From NCBI GenBank assembly GCA_017536635.1, contig JAFXHA010000071.1, positions 1 to 36,958 of the forward strand: 36,958 bases of DNA, given 5' to 3'. A program made the position numbers and the translations under genes. This document shows positions 22,644 to 31,884 of the stretch, piece after piece; the first letter of the stretch is position 1; each line of letters begins with the position of its first letter. The stretch comes from Clostridia bacterium (GTDB lineage: Bacteria > Bacillota > Clostridia > Oscillospirales > CAG-272). The notes under the pieces are model-generated. The model was not told where the DNA came from. It did not search any database and was given only the letters and a program-made list of their open reading frames with translations.

Positions 22644-23497
22644 CCGGGGCGCGCAAATACAACGGGCCGCGTCGCTCGGCATTGCAGCGCTTCGCCGCAG
22701 CTCCGCACATCGCGTGGGCGGTACTGTTCGTGATCGCTCCGCTGATCTTCGTAGCGTACTACGCTTTCACGAACTCGGCTGACGGATCCTTCACGATGGC
22801 TAATATCGCCGCCTTCTTTACCAAGGAATATCTGCTGATATTCTGGCGCTCGGTAAAGCTTGCGTTCTTTGCGACGCTTATCTGCCTTTTGCTCGGATAT
22901 CCCACAGCGTATTTCATTTCGAGATGCAAGCCGGGCACGCAGAAGATACTTATAGTTTTGCTGATGCTTCCGATGTGGACAAACTTTCTCATCAGGACCT
23001 ACTCTATAATGACTCTGCTTCAGGATACGGGAATACTCAATTCCCTGCTCGGAGCAATTGGGATCAAGCCCCTGTCCATTATAGGAACCGAGACGGCGGT
23101 CGTTATCGGAATGGTATACGACTATCTGCCTTATATGATATTACCCATCTACTCGGTAATGTCAAAGATGGATCACCGTCTTATAGAGGCAGCTTCGGAT
23201 CTTGGCTGCAACGGATTTCAGGTGCTCAAAAAGGTTATTATTCCTTTGAGTATATCGGGCGTTATTTCGGGAATCACGATGGTTTTCGTCCCCTCGATAA
23301 GCACCTTCTATATTTCTCAGAAGCTCGGAGGTCCGAGCACTCTCCTTATCGGAGACGTAATTGAGCAGCAGTACACCGCTTCCAATTACAATATGGTAGC
23401 TTCCCTGTCATTCGTGCTTATGGTAATACTTATCGTAGGCCTTGCGATAGTCAACCATTACACCGACAGCGATGACGGAGGAGGTATGCTGATATGA
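22640..23497 (+). CDS. potB: spermidine/putrescine ABC transporter permease PotB
   Basis: A 285-aa inner-membrane permease with about six transmembrane segments. The cytoplasmic EAA loop that contacts PotA is [20 protein letters not shown] near residues 186-205. It overlaps both neighbours by four bases, so the three pot genes are translationally coupled. Confidence 0.94.
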   Translation: MTGARKYNGPRRSALQRFAAAPHIAWAVLFVIAPLIFVAYYAFTNSADGSFTMANIAAFFTKEYLLIFWRSVKLAFFATLICLLLGYPTAYFISRCKPGTQKILIVLLMLPMWTNFLIRTYSIMTLLQDTGILNSLLGAIGIKPLSIIGTETAVVIGMVYDYLPYMILPIYSVMSKMDHRLIEAASDLGCNGFQVLKKVIIPLSISGVISGITMVFVPSISTFYISQKLGGPSTLLIGDVIEQQYTASNYNMVASLSFVLMVILIVGLAIVNHYTDSDDGGGMLI

Positions 23498-25680
23498 AAA
23501 GATTTTCTAAAATTTATATTGCATTCATTCTCCTCATACTTTTTGCTCCGATCGCGGTCATGGCTTTCTTCTCCTTTAATGCGGGAGAAAGCACCGCGGT
23601 GTTCACCGGCTTCTCACTTCGGTGGTACAAGGAACTTTTCCGAAACAGCAATATTCTGAACGCGCTGAAAAATTCGCTTATCCTTGCTCTGACCTCGTCG
23701 GTGCTTGCTACTGTTATAGGCACTATGGCGGCGTTTGGAATACACCACACGAAAAACAAAAAGGTTAAAGGCGCGATAATGGGCATCACTAACGTCCCGC
23801 TTATGAATCCCGAGATAATCACGGGTATTTCAATGATGTTCCTTTTCGTGTTCGTGGGTGGGCTTATCGGTCTTTCGACAAAGCTGAATTTCGGAACGAT
23901 GCTTATAGCACACGTTACCTTCAGCCTTCCTTATGTCATTCTAAACGTTCTGCCGAAATTCAGGCAGATGGACAAATCGCTTCCCGAAGCGGCGCTGGAC
24001 CTCGGCTGCACACCATTGCAATCCTTCTTCAAGGTACAGCTTCCTGCGGTGCTTCCGGGCATCCTCACGGGACTTATAATGTCCTTTACTCTTTCTCTTG
24101 ATGATTTCGTAATAAGCTACTTTACGTCGGGAACAGATTTCCAGACTCTGCCGATACTTATTTACGGTATGACAAAGAAATCGGTAAAGCCAACGCTTTA
24201 CGCACTTTCGGCGCTGATGTTCCTTATAATTCTTGTGCTTCTGCTTATCTCCAACCGTGAAAAATCCACGGCGGAAAGAATGGAAGCAAAGAGGCTTAAG
24301 GCAGAAAAGCGTCGCAAGGAAGCAATTCTTCGCGCGCAGAAGAGCGGAAAAGCACCTCGCAAGGAAAAGGCTGACGAGACAAAAGCAACCGCGCCCTCTC
24401 ACAACAGACCGATATATCTTAACAAGATAATCGCGCTCGTGTGCGTAGTCGCTATAATCATTACCGCTTGCGTAGCGGTAAGCATCACCTCAAGACAGAC
24501 TATAACGCTCAACGTTTACAACTGGGGCGAATATATCTCTGACGGATACGACGGCTCGCTTGACGTAAACCGCGCGTTTGAGGAATACTGCAAAAACGAG
24601 CTCGGAATGAACGTCAAGGTAAATTATCTTACCTACGATTCAAACGAGGACCTTTACGCTAAGCTCTCTACCGAGGCGGTAAGCTACGACGTTATAATCC
24701 CGTCGGATTATATGATAGCGCGTCTCGCGAATGAGGGACTGCTTGAGGAGCTTGACTTCGATAATATTCCCAATTATGAGGAATGCATCGGAGAGGAGTT
24801 CAGAGGTCTTTACTACGATCCCGAAAACAAATATTCAGTTCCCTACACCTACGGTATGGTCGGAGTTATCTACGATGCGAATATCGTTGACGAAGCGGAT
24901 ACGGGCGATTGGGATCTGATGTGGAATTCCAAATATTCCGGCAAGATACTTCAGTTCAACAACTCCCGCGACGCATTTGGCACGGCGATATACAAGCTCG
25001 GACTTGACGTAAACACCACCGATGCTGCCGCCTGGGATGCGGCGCTCACCGAGCTCAAAGCACAAAAGCCGATGCTCAAAAAGCTGGTAATGGACGAGAT
25101 ATACAATATGATGGAGACGGGTGAGGCGGCAATAAGCTCCTACTACGCAGGCGACTATCTGACGATGGTCGATAACCAGGCGGAAAACGTTGACCTTCAG
25201 TTCTACTATCCCGAAAATACCAATCTCTTTATCGATGCTATGTGTATTCCCAAGGGTGCGCAGAACAAGTCTCTCGCCGAGGTATACATCAACTTTATGC
25301 TCAGCCGCGAGGCTGCGGTGGCAAACGCCGAATACATCTGCTATGCTTCTCCCAACTCGCTCGTTCGTAACGACGAGACGTATATCGAGGATATGGGCGA
25401 GGAAGCGATCGAGATACTCTACCCCGAGGATTTCGACTTTGCCAAGGAATATGACGCAAACTGCTACAAGGATCTTGATCCTACAACCAAGGAGTATATA
25501 AATAATCTTTGGAATGATTACAAATTATACCACAATACGATCCCAGCAGAAGGTGAAGAAGAATCAACCTCGCCGAACGTAACATGGCTAAGTATTACTA
25601 TACTAATATTATTTATCATTTGTATTGTTACTATTGTATCCATTATAATTATTAAAAGGCGCAAAAAGCACAAGATTTAA
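23494..25680 (+). CDS. potCD: PotC permease-PotD binding protein fusion
   Basis: A 728-aa fusion. Residues 1-260 are the PotC permease with the EAA loop EAALDLGCTPLQSFFKVQLP near 165-184. Residues 262-305 form a highly charged Lys/Arg/Glu linker; about 311-332 are an extra membrane helix. Residues 338-690 are a PotD-type polyamine-binding domain starting LNVYNWGEYISDGYDG. A final helix near 698-718 ends in the basic tail KRRKKHKI. Topology is consistent: the linker stays inside, the binding domain is outside, and the tail returns inside. The last 60 codons are more A/T-rich than the rest, as if the tail were a later addition. Confidence 0.92.
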   Translation: MKRFSKIYIAFILLILFAPIAVMAFFSFNAGESTAVFTGFSLRWYKELFRNSNILNALKNSLILALTSSVLATVIGTMAAFGIHHTKNKKVKGAIMGITNVPLMNPEIITGISMMFLFVFVGGLIGLSTKLNFGTMLIAHVTFSLPYVILNVLPKFRQMDKSLPEAALDLGCTPLQSFFKVQLPAVLPGILTGLIMSFTLSLDDFVISYFTSGTDFQTLPILIYGMTKKSVKPTLYALSALMFLIILVLLLISNREKSTAERMEAKRLKAEKRRKEAILRAQKSGKAPRKEKADETKATAPSHNRPIYLNKIIALVCVVAIIITACVAVSITSRQTITLNVYNWGEYISDGYDGSLDVNRAFEEYCKNELGMNVKVNYLTYDSNEDLYAKLSTEAVSYDVIIPSDYMIARLANEGLLEELDFDNIPNYEECIGEEFRGLYYDPENKYSVPYTYGMVGVIYDANIVDEADTGDWDLMWNSKYSGKILQFNNSRDAFGTAIYKLGLDVNTTDAAAWDAALTELKAQKPMLKKLVMDEIYNMMETGEAAISSYYAGDYLTMVDNQAENVDLQFYYPENTNLFIDAMCIPKGAQNKSLAEVYINFMLSREAAVANAEYICYASPNSLVRNDETYIEDMGEEAIEILYPEDFDFAKEYDANCYKDLDPTTKEYINNLWNDYKLYHNTIPAEGEEESTSPNVTWLSITILILFIICIVTIVSIIIIKRRKKHKI

Positions 25681-25729
25681 AGCTAAACAATTACTACACC
25701 GTTTAATTAAAATATTCTGTATATTTTTT

Positions 25730-25867
25730 GTAGGGACCGGCGTCCTCGACGGTCCGCAACCTCTATTAAATCATAGCAGAACAAAAGCAACTAAAATATT
25801 TTATAATTAACGTTTTATAAAGTTACACTTGTGTTACTACCGGACCGTCGGGGACGCCGGTCCCTAC
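25730..25867. mobile_element. MITE-like element with 27-bp terminal inverted repeats
   Basis: The ends are GTAGGGACCGGCGTCC... (25730-25756) and its near-perfect inverse (25841-25867), matching at 26 of 27 positions and enclosing 84 A/T-rich bases without a reading frame. The GC-rich ends contrast with A/T-rich flanks. No clear target-site duplication is visible. Elements with similar GTAGGG ends are, to my recollection, dispersed in gut Firmicutes; this was not checked. Confidence 0.75.
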
Positions 25868-25896
25868 GATTACATATGTTACAATATAAAAAAATC

Positions 25897-25921
25897 AAGG
25901 GAATCGCTTTGCGATTCCCTT
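25897..25921. terminator. bidirectional terminator between potCD and mgtC
   Basis: An 11-bp stem AAGGGAATCGC/GCGATTCCCTT with TTT loop, T-tract on the plus side and an A-tract on the other, so it can end both convergent transcripts. Confidence 0.88.
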
Positions 25922-25926
25922 TTATT

Positions 25927-26625
25927 TTACTGATTTATCGGCAGAGCGATAACGACGTCGTCGCTCACCTGCGTTTTGTTCATAAGTGTTTTATACTGAC
26001 TTTCGTTTTCGGTTATGAGCTCCAAGCCGATATGCGTATTTATTCCGCTTTTTGCGGGTATCACCTCTACCTTTGAGACCAAGCCTTTGATCTCATCATA
26101 AAATGTCTTGATATTGCTTATGTCAGATATCTCAACGTAGCACATATACGTATTTTTTATACGTGTGCTTTTATCGAGAAACACGAGTATCGAAAAGGTT
26201 ATTATAACTATGGCAAAGGCTATCAGCGCGGCAAGGTAAAATCCCATTCCGATCGAAAGCCCGATACATGCGGTAGTCCAAAGCCCTGCCGCTGTGGTCA
26301 GTCCCGTTACTCGAGAATGGTCCTTTATCATTATGGTTCCTACGCCGAGGAATCCTATTCCAGATACGACCTGTGCACCCACACGCAAGGGGTCGCTGTT
26401 GAACCCAAGAATTTGTGTAGAATACAGACCGACAAGCGCCGCCATCGTCGCGCCAAGGCACACGAGTATATGCGTTCTGAGTCCTGCCGCACGCCCGTGA
26501 TGCCCCCGTTCAAAGCCGACAAGTCCGCCAAGTATCAAGGACATAACAAGACGAAACAGCACAGACCACGCGTTGAGGCCTTTTAATATTTCAATAATAT
26601 TGTTGATGTTATTCACGGCAATCAT
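25927..26625 (-). CDS. mgtC: MgtC/SapB-family membrane protein
   Basis: A 232-aa protein with an N-terminal membrane domain of about four to five helices. The conserved GGLVGFERGHHGRAAGLRTHILVCLGA near residues 33-59 and GIGFLGVGTIMI near 89-100 define the MgtC family. The C-terminal 70 residues form an ACT-like soluble domain. MgtC proteins have been linked to low-magnesium growth, but the activity in Firmicutes is unclear. The gene overlaps the upstream HTH-membrane regulator by ATGA. Confidence 0.92.
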   Translation of the reverse strand: MIAVNNINNIIEILKGLNAWSVLFRLVMSLILGGLVGFERGHHGRAAGLRTHILVCLGATMAALVGLYSTQILGFNSDPLRVGAQVVSGIGFLGVGTIMIKDHSRVTGLTTAAGLWTTACIGLSIGMGFYLAALIAFAIVIITFSILVFLDKSTRIKNTYMCYVEISDISNIKTFYDEIKGLVSKVEVIPAKSGINTHIGLELITENESQYKTLMNKTQVSDDVVIALPINQ

Positions 26626-27233
26626 TCCATCCCAACAGTAATATTATCCTTCTTTTCCTTCAAGCCTTTAGTCGCGTTAGTTCCCCACACGATAAGCCAT
26701 ACGAGAATGATCCAGCCCGCAACGCCCGTAAATATATAGTTACTTACGCTGGTAACGTTCAAAATACCAAAGCATACTACCGTATATATGATATATATCA
26801 GCGTAGAGCCTGCCAAAACCTTAAAATTGTTGGTAGCAAGCATTGAAACACTCAAAAGCACTATGACCACGGACGAAAGCTCTCCTACGACCTCTCCGAA
26901 GTACAAATGATCTCCCCAAAAGATAGAAAGCAGGAATAATATCATTCCGAAGACAAACATAATTATGCCGATGAGCCATTTAGTCGAAACGTGTCCCGAT
27001 GACTCTATGACCAACATATCCTCTTTTTGCTCCTTTGGCGTATCAAAAACGAGCTCGTCAATTGTAACTCCGAAAAGCTCTCTCATTTTTATGAGCTTAT
27101 CAAGCTCGGGCACCGACGTGCCGTTTTCCCATTTTGATATCGACTGACGCGAAACGTCCAGAGCCTCGGCGAGCTCTGTCTGCGACCAATTTTTCGCGCT
27201 CCGATAGCGGTATATATTTTCTGCCAGGTTCAT
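26622..27233 (-). CDS. XRE-type HTH regulator with C-terminal membrane domain
   Basis: A 203-aa protein. Residues 4-60 are a Cro/C1-type helix-turn-helix: WSQTELAEALDVSRQSISKWENG followed by VPELDKLIKMRELFGVTIDELV. After a short linker come four hydrophobic segments (about 85-107, 117-135, 137-158 and 166-184), making a membrane-bound regulator. It is coupled to mgtC by a four-base overlap, so it probably controls or senses with mgtC. The signal is not apparent. Confidence 0.88.
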   Translation of the reverse strand: MNLAENIYRYRSAKNWSQTELAEALDVSRQSISKWENGTSVPELDKLIKMRELFGVTIDELVFDTPKEQKEDMLVIESSGHVSTKWLIGIIMFVFGMILFLLSIFWGDHLYFGEVVGELSSVVIVLLSVSMLATNNFKVLAGSTLIYIIYTVVCFGILNVTSVSNYIFTGVAGWIILVWLIVWGTNATKGLKEKKDNITVGME

Positions 27234-27264
27234 TTTATTTCCCCCATCCTTGTTCTGTGATGAT

Positions 27265-27293
27265 ATTATACCATATTTCGAATGTAAAGTCTA
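27265..27293 (-). promoter_or_regulatory. promoter of the HTH-mgtC pair
   Basis: On the minus strand, extended -10 TGG-TATAAT (27265-27270), 17-base spacer, weak -35 TAGACT (27288-27293). Confidence 0.65.
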
Positions 27294-27365
27294 TCAATCA
27301 GGCTTTAATTTTTAGCAACTTGCGGTTGCAATCTTCGGTTCTTGAGATAAAAGAGCGATACTCCC

Positions 27366-27394
27366 TTGCATTTATGCGTGGTTTATGTTATAAT
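27366..27394 (+). promoter_or_regulatory. sigma-A promoter of the zinc-ribbon membrane gene
   Basis: TTGCAT (27366-27371), 17-base spacer, TATAAT (27389-27394), 30 bases before the ATG at 27425. Confidence 0.8.
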
Positions 27395-27424
27395 AGATCA
27401 AACAAGGATCTTTGAGGTGTGCAA

Positions 27425-27976
27425 ATGAAAAACATCAGATTACCCGATGATATAAAGAGACTGATCGCGCGTCAGACAGGAATAAAAGCACTGATTTTCA
27501 TAGCATTTCTCGTCGGAGAAGCGATACTTTTCTACGTTGCGGGCGATTATTTGCTAAACGGCTGGGGCACGGTAAACACGGTGGCGATCTTTATGGCGAT
27601 CACAGCGTTCGCGTTCTGGGTCAGCAAGCTTCACACTTTGATACTCGACCGAGCCTGGCAGGGCAAGGTTACTCATATATACGTGGAGACCTTCGAGAGA
27701 CACATCGATTATAAATCAACAACTAATCGCAGGTATCAAACCGTTAATCAAACTAATGCGATCATAAAATGCGAAAACGGAAAAAGCAAGACTATACCGA
27801 TCCCAAAGGGTATTCCCTGTCAGGTCGGCGACACGGTGATCCATATAAAAGGTCTGAAATACGTTTTAATATTACACGAGGGCAATAACAAATACGGAAT
27901 ATGCGTCGTTTGCGGAGCGAAAAATCAAGCGGGCACGCGTTGTGGGCTTTGCGGGCATACGATAATAAAAAAATGA
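27425..27976 (+). CDS. unknown membrane protein with C-terminal zinc ribbon
   Basis: A 183-aa protein of unknown function. Two hydrophobic segments lie at about residues 23-45 and 50-70. A soluble, beta-rich middle part follows, and the C-terminus CVVCGAKNQAGTRCGLCGH has two CxxC pairs typical of a zinc ribbon. The ATG at 27425 has GAGG seven bases upstream. It is a single-gene unit between its own promoter and a bidirectional terminator. Confidence 0.8.
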   Translation: MKNIRLPDDIKRLIARQTGIKALIFIAFLVGEAILFYVAGDYLLNGWGTVNTVAIFMAITAFAFWVSKLHTLILDRAWQGKVTHIYVETFERHIDYKSTTNRRYQTVNQTNAIIKCENGKSKTIPIPKGIPCQVGDTVIHIKGLKYVLILHEGNNKYGICVVCGAKNQAGTRCGLCGHTIIKK

Positions 27977-28003
27977 GCGGTTGAAGATCAACCGCTCATT
28001 TTT
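27969..28003. terminator. bidirectional terminator
   Basis: A roughly 16-bp stem centred on TGAGCGGTTGA/TCAACCGCTCA (about 27969-28003), with AGA loop and A/T tracts on both sides; it also contains the stop codon of the plus-strand gene. Confidence 0.9.
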
Positions 28004-28010
28004 ATTTTGA

Positions 28011-29681
28011 TTATTCTTCCTCGACTGTATACGTCCAAGAATCTAATTTCTTGACCTTTTCGACATCGGTATCGTAATACTCGACCGTTATCTTATCTCC
28101 GCTCTCGATGAGCAGTAAGGTTTCGTCGCTTGCGAGATTCTGCTTATAAAGGCTTCCGTCGCTACCGTTGATATAAACCACAGATTCTCCGCTGACGGTT
28201 GCAAGTCTGATCTCCTTGACGGTGATCTCTGCACTCTTCTTTTCGTCTCCAACAGCCTCATTCGTTTCTTCCTCGTCGATTATTCCCTCTTTTCCGAGGA
28301 GCTCAAGATAAGCGAGCTTTGCCTTTTCCTGCGTGGTATCTGTTGCAACGATGCTGGGATTCTCAACGTTTACAAGCGCATAAAGCTTTACGTATCCTGC
28401 ATTGTCCTTGAGCACCATTATATAAGTTGCCTCGCCCGACACGTTGATAAGCGACGGGAAGGACGCAGTATAGCCCGTTTCCTGAACCTCGCCCTCTGCG
28501 GCAGACATAGCGGAATATTCCTCAGCGCCTATTACCGAATAGAACTTATATTCACCGGTTCTTGCGTTACTGATAATAAATCCGATGTTACTCTCGTCGC
28601 TGCTGACCGAGGTTACACCCGTGAAGAACCATACGTCGTCGCCGAGAATGATATATCCGAAGTCATCGGTGGTTACCTTACAGTCCTTCTTACCGATAAC
28701 GCTGTTCCAGAAGCCGTTGGCAAGTGTTCCGTGCCAATCGTATTTCTGTGCGGCGAGAGTTCCCGTAAAGACGTTATCTACCCAAGCGGGAGTTTCATCC
28801 ACGTCGTAGATATCCGAGCTACCGTCGCAGGGATCAAATATTATGACCTCACTTACGTCCATAGCACCGAAAAGTCCTACCTTGGGAGACATACAGGAAA
28901 CGATATAGTAAGGATTACCGTTGTCGTCAAGCTCAAAGGCATACGATCCGAATATCTTTGTGGGGTATGAGAAGCGAAGCGCACGATGCAGATCCTTGTC
29001 AAAATACGCGCTGTCGACGTATTTCATAGGCTTTTCAAACTCGATATAATCCGCCGAGCTATTTACGGGGTCGACCATAACGAAGCCGGGGATTCCCTTA
29101 TCTCTGTTATTGAACCATCTGAAGAAGTCGACGTATTCAAGGTTTGCGACCTTCTGCGGCGTTCCCTTGTAGTTGATCTGAGAATATGCGCTGCCGATCT
29201 GATACTGCGAAACGACGCTGGAAAGCGCGCCGAGCTTTCTGTTACCAAGTATCGCTGCCGATTCGGAATCCATAAGCGCGATATTGCTTACGACCTCTGC
29301 CTCGGGCATATCATCCTCAAATACCGCTTCGTTGACCTCAATTATCTGCGAATATTTTTCAGCGTTAAAGAACGTAGAGGATATAATTGATCCGACGATC
29401 AGGACAGCCACGGGAATGATAATAAATATCACTCCTATCTTGGCGGGAGTAGGAAGCTTAAACAAGCTCTTGATGCTCTTATGAGAGGTCTTTGTCTCAT
29501 AAGAGCGATTTTTGAATCCGGTGAGCCAATACACAAGACAAAATATGCCTGCGAGCATAGCGAGCAGCACCCAGAATTCCTCGTTGTAAACGTTTATGGC
29601 AGGCACGATAACGTAAAAGCCAAGCGCCGCAACCAACGCGGTTGCAAGTAATGCCAATAACACTCTTGTAGATGTTTTCAT
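28011..29681 (-). CDS. large membrane-anchored protein of unknown function
   Basis: A 556-aa protein. Three hydrophobic segments at the N-terminus (about residues 7-28, 34-53 and 80-102) are followed by some 450 residues with no motif I recognise, probably extracellular. This part includes PAWVDNVFTGTLAAQKYDW and several beta-rich repeats; the C-terminal 50 residues resemble a small beta-barrel (SGDKITVEYYDTDVE). AAGGAG lies seven bases before the ATG at 29681. It starts 17 bases after topB and is probably in the same transcript. Confidence 0.8.
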   Translation of the reverse strand: MKTSTRVLLALLATALVAALGFYVIVPAINVYNEEFWVLLAMLAGIFCLVYWLTGFKNRSYETKTSHKSIKSLFKLPTPAKIGVIFIIIPVAVLIVGSIISSTFFNAEKYSQIIEVNEAVFEDDMPEAEVVSNIALMDSESAAILGNRKLGALSSVVSQYQIGSAYSQINYKGTPQKVANLEYVDFFRWFNNRDKGIPGFVMVDPVNSSADYIEFEKPMKYVDSAYFDKDLHRALRFSYPTKIFGSYAFELDDNGNPYYIVSCMSPKVGLFGAMDVSEVIIFDPCDGSSDIYDVDETPAWVDNVFTGTLAAQKYDWHGTLANGFWNSVIGKKDCKVTTDDFGYIILGDDVWFFTGVTSVSSDESNIGFIISNARTGEYKFYSVIGAEEYSAMSAAEGEVQETGYTASFPSLINVSGEATYIMVLKDNAGYVKLYALVNVENPSIVATDTTQEKAKLAYLELLGKEGIIDEEETNEAVGDEKKSAEITVKEIRLATVSGESVVYINGSDGSLYKQNLASDETLLLIESGDKITVEYYDTDVEKVKKLDSWTYTVEEE

Positions 29682-29698
29682 TGTTTTTCTCCTTATTT

Positions 29699-31810
29699 TT
29701 ACCGTGCGTCGTTGAAATCGAACACGCATTTTCCGTCTTCGATCTTCAAGTACGCATCAAATTTGGTTCCCTTTTGAGACGTAAATCCCTTTATCTTTGA
29801 GCTTCTGCCCGTCTCCAGCAGCAGTCTTGCGTTGCTTACCGACACCGCGCGCTGACAGATATAAGCTCCGATACCAAACCTACAGCCATCCTTGTATCCC
29901 ATACAGCCGTAGGAATACTTTCCGCGCTTGACGTCTTTTTGGCATATCGGACATTTTCCAATGACCTCGCCGAAAAATCCCGTATCGGTATCCTCCTCTA
30001 TCGGCTTTTCAACTCGCTCAAAGCATCTTTTTATCTCCTCGATGGCAAGCCTTGTGCTATCCTCTACGCTTATCTCGTTTCGGTATACCTTTTTGAGTGC
30101 CTTGCCCATCTCGGACGTTTTGAACTTATCCATACTGATATCGAGTCTTGAAATTGCCTCGATAAAGTATATTCCGTCGGGCAAAATGGTATAAACGTCC
30201 TTTTTAAGCTGTATGTATCCGCTCTTGCGGGCGTTATCTATTATTCCCGTTCTGGTCGCCTCCGTGCCAAGCTCAATACCCTCAAACATAGCGCGATATT
30301 CCTCTGCGTCATCAGCGCCGACCGAGTCGTCTATCGCCGCCTTTTCCTCGCGGAATGGATTTTTAAGATAATTGTTGAGAGTCTCTATCGTATAATGCTT
30401 TGGCGGTGTGGTCTCCTTTTCGACGGGGGCGAAATTGATATTTACCGTATCTCCCTTTTTCAGATCGGGAAGCAGCTTGTCCTTTTGCGTGGAGTCGTCG
30501 TATTTCATCCAACCCTTTTGCAATATGGTAATTCCCTTGAGCGTAAACTGCTCGAGCTTGCCCACGTCTATTATTATTTCAACCTTTTCCGCAAGACATT
30601 CCTCAGCACAGAACACCGCGATAAATCTGCGGAACACGATAGAATACACCTGCATCTCACGCTCGGAAAGCCGTGATTTGTCGGGAATCTTATAGGTCGG
30701 GGTTATTGCCGAGTGAGATTCGATCTTGGAGTCGTCGAAGATGCTCTTTTTGTCCTTGAACTCCACGGGATATCCAAGCTTTTTGCAGGACTCGAGAATA
30801 CTTCTGACCTTTCCCTTTTCGGCGGTAGCGAGATACTCCGAGTTGGTTCTCGGGTAGGTAAGATACCCCTGCTCGTAAAGCTTTTGAACTATCTCAAGGC
30901 TTTCCGCCATAGACATTTTATATTTTTTACCGAGCACGTTCTGAAGCTTTGAGAGTGAATACAGCTTGCCCGGCTGCAAGGTATCCTTTTTGCGCTTGAC
31001 ACCGCTGACCACGGCGGTCTCGGCATTATATCTCGCGCACGCCGCCTGCGCCTTGTCGTATTCCTTGCCTGAAAACTTCAGCTTGCTCAAAAGCTCGACG
31101 GTCTCGCCGCCCGTTTTTTCCTTGCTGGCTATCGAATAATACTTTTCGGGGACAAAGTTCTTTATCGCCATATCCCTATCGTATATCGCCTTGACTATCG
31201 GCACGATAACGCGTCCGACGCGAAGCAGAGTTCCTGTACGGAGCGTTGCATAGCGCGTAAGATTTACACCGTAGAGCCAATCCATATAGGTGCGCGCGTA
31301 GCCCTCGTTTGCGAGGCTGTCGTATTCACCGTCGTCCTTCATCTCGTCAAAGGCTTTTTTGACCGTCTGCGGAGTCTGGTCAGGCAACCAAAGCCGCTTT
31401 TGCGGCTTTGGGGATCTCAGCGCCTTTTCGATACAGGTCCGGACTATTATCTCTCCCTCTCGGTCAGCGTCTCCCGCGTTTACTATAAGGTCGACGTCGG
31501 GGCGATTGCAGAGTGTCTCTATTATTTTGAACTGCTTTTCCACTCCGTAATCAACCTTATTATCCTTTCCCGCCTTCAATCGATACTCGAATTTCTGCGG
31601 GAAGCACGGAATATTTTTCATCGTCCAACCACGCTCACCCTCAGGCAACGGATTGTAATTTTCTATATCGGCAAGAGAAAACAAATGTCCAAAAGCCCAA
31701 GTAATGATACAATTCTCACTCTCAAGATATCCATCGCGTTTTTCAAACTCACCGATACCCGCCGCAATATTTCTGCCGAGCGTCGGCTTTTCCGCAATTA
31801 TCAGGATCAT
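29699..31810 (-). CDS. topB: DNA topoisomerase III (TopB)
   Basis: A 703-aa type IA topoisomerase that decatenates DNA. The TOPRIM domain starts MILIIAEKPTLGRNIA and has the acidic motif NAGDADREGEI near residue 110. The catalytic tyrosine is Y319 in TYPRTNSEYL. The C-terminal zinc-finger-like CPICQKDVKRGKYSYGC segment lies near residues 626-642. Such proteins occur both on chromosomes and on integrative elements; nothing else here points to a mobile element, so it is probably chromosomal. Confidence 0.94.
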   Translation of the reverse strand: MILIIAEKPTLGRNIAAGIGEFEKRDGYLESENCIITWAFGHLFSLADIENYNPLPEGERGWTMKNIPCFPQKFEYRLKAGKDNKVDYGVEKQFKIIETLCNRPDVDLIVNAGDADREGEIIVRTCIEKALRSPKPQKRLWLPDQTPQTVKKAFDEMKDDGEYDSLANEGYARTYMDWLYGVNLTRYATLRTGTLLRVGRVIVPIVKAIYDRDMAIKNFVPEKYYSIASKEKTGGETVELLSKLKFSGKEYDKAQAACARYNAETAVVSGVKRKKDTLQPGKLYSLSKLQNVLGKKYKMSMAESLEIVQKLYEQGYLTYPRTNSEYLATAEKGKVRSILESCKKLGYPVEFKDKKSIFDDSKIESHSAITPTYKIPDKSRLSEREMQVYSIVFRRFIAVFCAEECLAEKVEIIIDVGKLEQFTLKGITILQKGWMKYDDSTQKDKLLPDLKKGDTVNINFAPVEKETTPPKHYTIETLNNYLKNPFREEKAAIDDSVGADDAEEYRAMFEGIELGTEATRTGIIDNARKSGYIQLKKDVYTILPDGIYFIEAISRLDISMDKFKTSEMGKALKKVYRNEISVEDSTRLAIEEIKRCFERVEKPIEEDTDTGFFGEVIGKCPICQKDVKRGKYSYGCMGYKDGCRFGIGAYICQRAVSVSNARLLLETGRSSKIKGFTSQKGTKFDAYLKIEDGKCVFDFNDAR

Positions 31811-31841
31811 TTTCTCTCACCTCTCTTTCTTCTGTAATAAT

Positions 31842-31870
31842 AAAGCCTTCGGTAAAATACCGAAGGCTTT
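31842..31870 (-). terminator. terminator after the P-loop gene
   Basis: A 12-13-bp stem AAAGCCTTCGGTA/TACCGAAGGCTTT with AAA loop, between the P-loop gene and topB. The T-tract on the minus strand is interrupted (TTTATTATT), so read-through into topB is possible. Confidence 0.75.
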
Positions 31871-31884
31871 GGCTTAAATTGTTA

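Noticed and set aside
29699-31810. topB as evidence of an integrative conjugative element
   Set aside because: No integrase, relaxase, coupling protein or type IV secretion gene is in the window.
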